Below, piece after piece: positions 59,092 to 64,000 of a DNA stretch of 64,000 bases. The position numbers and the translations under genes were made by a program. The stretch comes from JASLZO01 sp965247995 (GTDB taxonomy: Bacteria > Chloroflexota > Dehalococcoidia > UBA6926): NCBI GenBank assembly GCA_965247995.1, contig OZ252041.1, positions 868,001 through 932,000 of the forward strand, read 5' to 3'. Position 1 is the first letter of the stretch. Every line of letters starts with the position of its first letter. The notes beneath the pieces were generated by a model. It searched no databases. It was not told where the DNA came from and worked only from the letters and a program-made list of their open reading frames with translations.

Positions 59092-61593
59092 GTGACGACG
59101 ACCGAGACTGGCACCGACCGGACGCGGGTGGCGCTCAGCATCGAGGGCATGACGTGCGCGGCGTGCGTGATGCACGTCGAGCACGCGCTCACGGCCGTGC
59201 CGGGGGTGGAGGCCGCGCACGTCAACCTGGCGACCGAGAAGGCCGTTGTCGAAATCGACGAGGCGCTCACGCTGGACCAGTTGGCGGCGGCAGTGAAGGA
59301 CGCCGGGTACGGGGCGCGGACGGAGAAGCGGACGCTTCAGCTTGCCGGCCTCTCCGGTCTAGAGGACGAAGAGACCCTGGCGCGCGCATTCATCGCATTC
59401 CCCGGCGTGCGGTGGGCGTCCGTCGAGGGAGACACAGCGTCGGTCGAGTTCTACAGCGCGGCGGTCGAGATCGGGGACCTGCGCGCAGTCGTGACCGGCA
59501 TGGGATTCACGGTCGCGGGGGTCGAGGAGGAGTTCGACCAGCACGCGCTGGCGAAGGCCGAGGAAGCGGCAACGCTACGGCGTCGCTTCCTCGTGGCGTT
59601 CGGTGGTTGGCTGGTGTTGGCTGGCCTGGGGTTCGGGAACGATCTCGGCGTCGCGGGCCTGAACCGTGTCGCGCCGCAAGCGTTGCATATGGTGATGCTG
59701 GCTCTAGCTGGGCCTCTCCAGTTCTGGGCAGGGGCACAGTTCTATTCGGGCGCATGGTCTGCCCTCCGCCACCGGACGGCGAACATGAACACGTTGGTCG
59801 CAGTCGGGACCGCGGCGGCGTTCATGTACAGCGTGACCGCGACGTTCTTCCCGGGTGTGTTCGCGTCGACCGGCAGCGAGGCCGTGGTGTATTACGACAC
59901 GGCGATCATCATCATTGCGTTGATTCTGTTGGGCCGGTATTTGGAGGCTCGCGCACGCGGACGTGCATCGGACGCGATCAAGAAACTCGTAGGGCTGCAG
60001 GCGCGCTCGGCGCGTGTGGTGCGCGACGGCGTTGAGATGGAGCTACCGATCGAGCAGGTCCTTCCGGGCGACGTGGTTACGGTGCGGCCGGGTGAGAAGG
60101 TGCCGGTCGACGGGGTTGTGGTCGATGGGATGTCCGCGGTGGACGAGTCGATGTTGACGGGCGAGAGCCTACCGGTAGAGAAGCAGCCCGAGGCGGAGGT
60201 CTTTGGGGCGACGATCAATCGAACGGGTCGCTTCTCCTTCCGCGCGACGAAGGTCGGGAGCGACACGGCGTTGTCGCAGATCGTCCGGCTGGTGGAGGAG
60301 GCGCAGGGGTCGAAGGCCCCGATACAGCGGTTGGCGGACTTGATTGCGGGGTATTTCGTCCCGGGTGTGGTCTTGATCGCTCTGGCGACCTTTGGCGTCT
60401 GGCTGGCCGTGGGACCGGACCCGGCGATCACGTTCGCGACGTTGAACATGGTCGCGGTGTTGATCATCGCGTGCCCATGCGCGCTGGGATTGGCGACCCC
60501 TACGGCCATCATGGTCGGTACGGGGAAGGGCGCGGAGAGCGGGATCCTGATCCGTGGCGGTGATGCGTTGGAGCGCGCCCACAAAGTGGACACGGTCGTG
60601 CTGGACAAGACAGGCACGATCACCCAGGGGAAGCCGGCGGTGACGGAGGTCGTGACCTTTGGGTCTTGGACGGAGACCGCGGTGTTGGAGGCAGCGGCGG
60701 CCGCCGAGCGGGACTCTGAGCATCCACTGGCAGGAGCGGTATTGGACCGGGCGCGGGCAGGGGCGGTGCCGGTGGGGAACTCCTTCGAGTTCGAGGCGCT
60801 GCCGGGTCATGGCGTGGCTGCACGTGTTGGAGAGCGATCGGTGCTCATTGGCACGCGCCTGCTGATGGAGCAGCGAAGCGTGGCCTTGGACGCGGGAGTC
60901 GAGCAGGCCGAGGCGCTGACTCACGAGGGAAAGACGCTCATCTATGTGGCGATCGACGGGAGCCTGGCGGGACTGTTGGCGATCCAGGACCCAGTGAAGT
61001 CGACGTCTGCGGCGGCGATTGCGCGCGTTCAACGCATGGGGATAGAGGTCGTGATGTTGACGGGCGACAACGCGGCGACGGCTGCGACGATCGCAGGCGC
61101 GGTCGGGATCACGCGTGTCCGGTCGGAGGTGCTGCCCGACGGGAAGTCGGAGGAGATCTCGGCACTGCAGGCGAAGGGGCGGGTTGTTGCGATGGTGGGA
61201 GACGGCATCAACGATGCACCGGCGCTAGCGCAGGCCGACGTGGGAATCGCGATCGGGACGGGCACCGACGTGGCGATCGAGGCGTCGGACGTGACGTTGA
61301 TCAGCGGCGATCTGAACGGGGTAGCGACGGCTATGCAACTGTCGCGGCGGACGGTGCGGACGATCTGGCAGAACCTGTTCTGGGCGTTTGGATACAACAC
61401 GGCGTTGATTCCAGTCGCGGCGGGTGTGCTTTATCTGGTGTTCAACGGCGGAAATGTGCCGGCGAACCTCACGCCGATTCTCGGCGAGCACGGGTTCTTG
61501 AACCCGATGTTGGCCGGGGCGGCGATGGCATTGTCGAGCGTGAGCGTGGTCACGAACTCCCTGCGGCTGCGAGGGTTCAGGGCCAGGAGCTAG
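59092..61593 (+). CDS. copA: copper-translocating P1B-type ATPase
   Basis: 833 residues from GTG 59092 (VTTTETGTDRTRVALSIEGM); a longer frame to 59026 overlaps csoR. One functional heavy-metal-associated domain has GMTCAAC (C22, C25). A second HMA-like domain (about 80-145) lacks the C-x-x-C pair. Eight membrane helices are visible, with the transport motif CPCALG (C461-P462-C463) in helix 6, the phosphorylation site DKTGTIT (D505), MLTGDNAATA and the hinge GDGINDAPALAQADVGIA (D704). Helix 8 M-x-x-S-S (MALSSVSVV) and C-P-C indicate Cu(I) specificity (P1B-1). It exports copper across the membrane, under control of the upstream repressor. Confidence 0.94.
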   Translation: MTTTETGTDRTRVALSIEGMTCAACVMHVEHALTAVPGVEAAHVNLATEKAVVEIDEALTLDQLAAAVKDAGYGARTEKRTLQLAGLSGLEDEETLARAFIAFPGVRWASVEGDTASVEFYSAAVEIGDLRAVVTGMGFTVAGVEEEFDQHALAKAEEAATLRRRFLVAFGGWLVLAGLGFGNDLGVAGLNRVAPQALHMVMLALAGPLQFWAGAQFYSGAWSALRHRTANMNTLVAVGTAAAFMYSVTATFFPGVFASTGSEAVVYYDTAIIIIALILLGRYLEARARGRASDAIKKLVGLQARSARVVRDGVEMELPIEQVLPGDVVTVRPGEKVPVDGVVVDGMSAVDESMLTGESLPVEKQPEAEVFGATINRTGRFSFRATKVGSDTALSQIVRLVEEAQGSKAPIQRLADLIAGYFVPGVVLIALATFGVWLAVGPDPAITFATLNMVAVLIIACPCALGLATPTAIMVGTGKGAESGILIRGGDALERAHKVDTVVLDKTGTITQGKPAVTEVVTFGSWTETAVLEAAAAAERDSEHPLAGAVLDRARAGAVPVGNSFEFEALPGHGVAARVGERSVLIGTRLLMEQRSVALDAGVEQAEALTHEGKTLIYVAIDGSLAGLLAIQDPVKSTSAAAIARVQRMGIEVVMLTGDNAATAATIAGAVGITRVRSEVLPDGKSEEISALQAKGRVVAMVGDGINDAPALAQADVGIAIGTGTDVAIEASDVTLISGDLNGVATAMQLSRRTVRTIWQNLFWAFGYNTALIPVAAGVLYLVFNGGNVPANLTPILGEHGFLNPMLAGAAMALSSVSVVTNSLRLRGFRARS

Positions 61594-61659
61594 GTCCGTA
61601 TCTATCTTTTGGCCGCTGAAACGCGGTCACCAGCGGGATTGAGAAGAAGGAGGAGACGG

Positions 61660-61866
61660 ATGGTCAGGCTACTGGGATTTTTGCGTGGGAAGCCCGAGAT
61701 GGCCGAGGACCCTGTGTGCCACATGCAGGTGGACGTGAAGAGGCCGAACGGAGGTACGCACGAGCACGACGGGGAGACCTACTACTTCTGCGGGCCGGGT
61801 TGCCGCGTCGCGTTCTCGAAGGAGCCGGAGGCGTATCTCTCCGGCGAGAAGCGGACGGAGATGTAG
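61660..61866 (+). CDS. YHS-domain protein
   Basis: A 68-residue protein from ATG 61660 (MVRLLGFLRGKPEMAEDPVC) with strong ribosome-binding site AAGGAGGAG. The YHS domain has EDPVCHMQVDV, YYFCGPGCRVAF and PEAYL; C20, the two Cys of F-C-G-P-G-C and nearby His could bind metal. YHS domains commonly accompany or are fused to copper ATPases, so it is probably a small copper chaperone or sensor module. It follows copA by 66 bases in the same operon. Confidence 0.9.
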   Translation: MVRLLGFLRGKPEMAEDPVCHMQVDVKRPNGGTHEHDGETYYFCGPGCRVAFSKEPEAYLSGEKRTEM

Positions 61867-62212
61867 CAGAGAGAGCTCTCCGCTCCGTTCGGCTAGGTAG
61901 TGGTCCGTGCGGCGCCGCGATCGCCCACGGGCCCACAGCAGCACATGGGCTCTGTCCGGCCCCACCCACTTCTTCCGTGAGTCTTCTTGTCGAATAGCCC
62001 TTCACGCCTCAGCGTGCGCGCCACGCTGAGGCGGCGACGCTGTTTCGGCGATCTGGCGTCACGTCGCGAGGAATAGCTCTCCCAACAACCCAAGGATCAT
62101 CTTGATAGCCTAGTAGTCAGAGCACTCGAAAACAGAGAGAGTCGGCTACAAGGCTGCGACATGCACCAAGCAAAGAGGGTGCCCTCTGACTGATAAGAGC
62201 GACCACCTCCTG
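61867..62212. other. intergenic region between copper operon and helicase gene
   Basis: 346 bases without a convincing gene. It contains the inverted repeat at 62007-62031, which may end the copper operon, and must hold the promoter of the helicase gene; I cannot place the latter. Confidence 0.5.
62007..62031 (+). terminator. 10-base perfect inverted repeat, possible terminator of the copper operon
   Basis: CCTCAGCGTG (62007-62016) and CACGCTGAGG (62022-62031) with a five-base loop, about 140 bases after the YHS stop. There is only a short T-tract (GCTGTTT) some distance downstream, so termination is possible but not certain. Confidence 0.4.
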
Positions 62213-64000
62213 ATGCGTTGCCTCTCACTGGATCTTGAGGTCGGCGTCCAAGACGGCCGTATCCACCAGTTCGGGGGCGTACGGCCGGATACTGACCAGT
62301 CCCTGACCTTCCCTTCGGGCGGCACCAGCTTGGCCGCTGCTCTGGACAGGCTGGACGGTCTCGCCGACGGCGCGGACTTTCTGCTCGGCCACAACCTGAT
62401 CGATTTCGATCTACCCCACTTGCAGGCCGCGAATCCCGATCTGCGGTTGCTGCAACTACCAGCAGTCGACACGCTGAGACTGAATCCTCTCGCCTTTCCT
62501 CGAAATCCATACCACCACCTGGTCAAGCACTACCAGGACGGGCAGCTCAAACGCGGGCGCATCAACGATCCGGAGTTGGATGCCAGACTGACGCTGGAGG
62601 TCTTCGAGAACCAGCAACAAGCCCTCGTCAACGCACCGGCCGACCTGTTGACAGCCTGGCACTGGCTCACTACCACGGACGGTGGCGTGGGGTTCGATCG
62701 GGTCTTCGCTTCTCTGCGACGCTCGCAAAGGCCGTCGGACGCCGAGGCTCGTGACGTGATTCTCACACTCCTGGCCATCAACTCCTGCAAGACCCATGCC
62801 CGTGAGGTCATGGCCGATTCGGTCCGGCATGGCTGGGCGCTGGCCTATGCGCTGGCGTGGCTGTCGGTGGCCGGGGGGAACTCGGTCATGCCTCCCTGGG
62901 TGCGGCACCAGTTCCCCAAGGCTGGGCAGGTAGTTCAGCGCCTGCGCGACACGGCGTGCGCTCGACCCGACTGCGCGTGGTGCAGGGAACGGCACGATGC
63001 CCGCAAGGAACTCAATCGGTGGTTCGGTTTTTCCGAATTCCGGCCGGAACCGGCGGATGAGGCTGGACGGCCTTTGCAGCAAACCATCGTCGAGGCCGCA
63101 ATGGCGAGGGAACATGTGCTCGGCATCCTGCCTACAGGCACCGGCAAGTCGCTCTGTTACCAGATACCGGCCCTTTCCCGCTACGACAAGACCGGTGCGC
63201 TAACCGTAGTCATTTCTCCACTGGTCGCCCTCATGGCCGACCAGGTGGCGGGGCTGGAGGCCCAAGGCGTCGGTTCGTGCGTCACCATCAACGGCCTTCT
63301 GTCGATGCCTGAGCGGGCCGATGCCCTGGACCGGGTGCGGTTCGGGGATGCCAGCGTCTTGCTCATCTCGCCGGAGCAGCTTCGCAGTGTCGCCTTGCGC
63401 CGCGTCTTGGACCAGCGTGAGATTGGCGCGTGGGTCCTCGACGAAGCCCACTGTCTCTCTCATTGGGGGCACGACTTCCGGCCGGATTATCGGTACGTGG
63501 GGCGATTCATCCGCGAGAAAGCAGGGGATGGACCGGTCCCGCCTGTGCTCTGTCTGACCGCGACCGCCAAACCCGACGTGAAGGCCGAAATCGTCGACTA
63601 CTTCCGGCGAGAGCTGAGCATCGAGTTGAAGGTCTTCGACGGTGGTGCGCAGCGCACCAACCTGGACTTCGTGGTGGTGCAGACGAGCACCGCGGAGAAG
63701 TTCGCCCACATCCACGAGGTCCTCATGGCCGATTTGCCGCCGGACAGACCTGGCGGGGCAATCGTCTACTGCGCGACGCGGCAGCACACTGAGGCGCTTG
63801 CCGGATTCCTACGGGACAAAGGAGTGAAGGCGGACCACTTTCATGCGGGGCTGCCGCCGGAGACCAAGAAGAACGTCCAGGAGACCTTCGTCCGCGGTGA
63901 ACTGCGGGCCATCGTCGCCACCAACGCCTTCGGTATGGGCATCGACAAGCCAGATGTCCGGGTGGTAATCCACGCAGATATCCCCGGTTCTCTCGAGAAC
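62213..64000 (+). CDS. DEDD-type exonuclease fused to RecQ-family helicase (N-terminal part; cut by window edge)
   Basis: An open frame of 596 codons runs off the right edge. From ATG 62213, residues 1-135 look like a DEDD 3'-5' exonuclease: D7 and E9 in LSLDLEVG, D64/D66 in LLGHNLIDFDLPHL, and D123 in INDPELDARLTLEVF (no His or Tyr at the usual extra position). About 110 helical residues and a possible zinc cluster (C249, C254, C257, H261) follow. Residues from about 285 on are RecQ helicase: motif I LPTGTGKSLCYQIPAL, VVISPLVALMADQV, LDEAHCLSHWGHDFRPDYR, CLTATA, IVYCATR and TNAFGMGIDKPDVR. This WRN-like order suggests 3' end processing in repair or defence. The ATG lacks a strong ribosome-binding site; an upstream CTG at 62186 is possible. 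The C-terminal half lies outside the window. Confidence 0.88.
   Translation, partial: MRCLSLDLEVGVQDGRIHQFGGVRPDTDQSLTFPSGGTSLAAALDRLDGLADGADFLLGHNLIDFDLPHLQAANPDLRLLQLPAVDTLRLNPLAFPRNPYHHLVKHYQDGQLKRGRINDPELDARLTLEVFENQQQALVNAPADLLTAWHWLTTTDGGVGFDRVFASLRRSQRPSDAEARDVILTLLAINSCKTHAREVMADSVRHGWALAYALAWLSVAGGNSVMPPWVRHQFPKAGQVVQRLRDTACARPDCAWCRERHDARKELNRWFGFSEFRPEPADEAGRPLQQTIVEAAMAREHVLGILPTGTGKSLCYQIPALSRYDKTGALTVVISPLVALMADQVAGLEAQGVGSCVTINGLLSMPERADALDRVRFGDASVLLISPEQLRSVALRRVLDQREIGAWVLDEAHCLSHWGHDFRPDYRYVGRFIREKAGDGPVPPVLCLTATAKPDVKAEIVDYFRRELSIELKVFDGGAQRTNLDFVVVQTSTAEKFAHIHEVLMADLPPDRPGGAIVYCATRQHTEALAGFLRDKGVKADHFHAGLPPETKKNVQETFVRGELRAIVATNAFGMGIDKPDVRVVIHADIPGSLEN

Overview
The window is high-G+C bacterial DNA. 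It most resembles Chloroflexota, probably a Dehalococcoidia or SAR202-like lineage. That placement is an inference from gene content: a DUF3352 protein, GYD-domain proteins, lipid-transfer thiolases paired with DUF35 proteins, NDP-forming acyl-CoA ligase subunits, several MFS transporters and a primary sigma factor beside dnaG. No rRNA or other phylogenetic marker was available to test it.

Left part (1-15.1 kb) is mostly core metabolism and information processing. On the minus strand coaE is followed by a MoxR-type AAA+ ATPase and the start of its probable VWA partner. On the plus strand are selA, a small membrane protein and a YceI lipoprotein. Then come a minus-strand DUF3352 protein, and an acyl-CoA dehydrogenase followed by a small P-loop kinase-like gene. 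A dgt-dnaG-rpoD cluster follows, then a DUF192 lipoprotein and endonuclease V, both on the minus strand.

Centre (15.2-31 kb) holds the most striking object: one 15,012-base gene for a 5,003-residue secreted, membrane-anchored protein. It has 15 fibronectin type III domains. Seven of them are interrupted in the same loop by a complete seven-bladed FG-GAP beta-propeller (49 blades counted). Three cadherin-like/Ig-like pairs, a Pro/Thr linker, one membrane helix and a basic tail follow. The gene lies between an intact tRNA-Pro(GGG) and a degenerate full-length copy of the same tRNA. The 87-base direct repeats look like attachment sites, and the gene's own stop codon lies inside the degenerate copy. 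No integrase remains.

Right of it (31-45 kb) are a trypsin-like lipoprotein, an endonuclease-like protein, and two divergent genes sharing a novel N-terminal UspA-like domain, fused in one to UspA and in the other to a cyclic-nucleotide-binding-like domain. Two GYD proteins flank a frameshifted circularly permuted ATP-grasp gene, and the decayed end of an APC permease follows. Next are MFS transporters, the two subunits of an NDP-forming acyl-CoA ligase, a TlpA-type thioredoxin, small membrane and zinc-ribbon proteins, and a HAD-like protein.

45-53.5 kb contains three DUF35/thiolase-like pairs. Two form a near-exact 2-kb tandem duplication that includes the promoter; the third is divergent and sits next to a nitronate monooxygenase-like gene. 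The thiolase-like proteins lack the usual nucleophilic cysteine, which points to Ltp2-type retro-aldolase or lipid-transfer chemistry. Together with the acyl-CoA dehydrogenase, acyl-CoA ligase and MFS genes this suggests a heterotroph degrading acyl-CoA-linked organic compounds.

The right end (53.6-64 kb) has a HigBA-type toxin-antitoxin pair, an MFS/serine-hydrolase pair, another MFS transporter, a metallophosphoesterase-fold protein that has lost most metal ligands, a copper operon (CsoR-like repressor with a visible operator, CopA ATPase, YHS protein), and the first 596 codons of an exonuclease-RecQ helicase fusion that runs off the edge. No CRISPR array, transposase or phage gene was seen.
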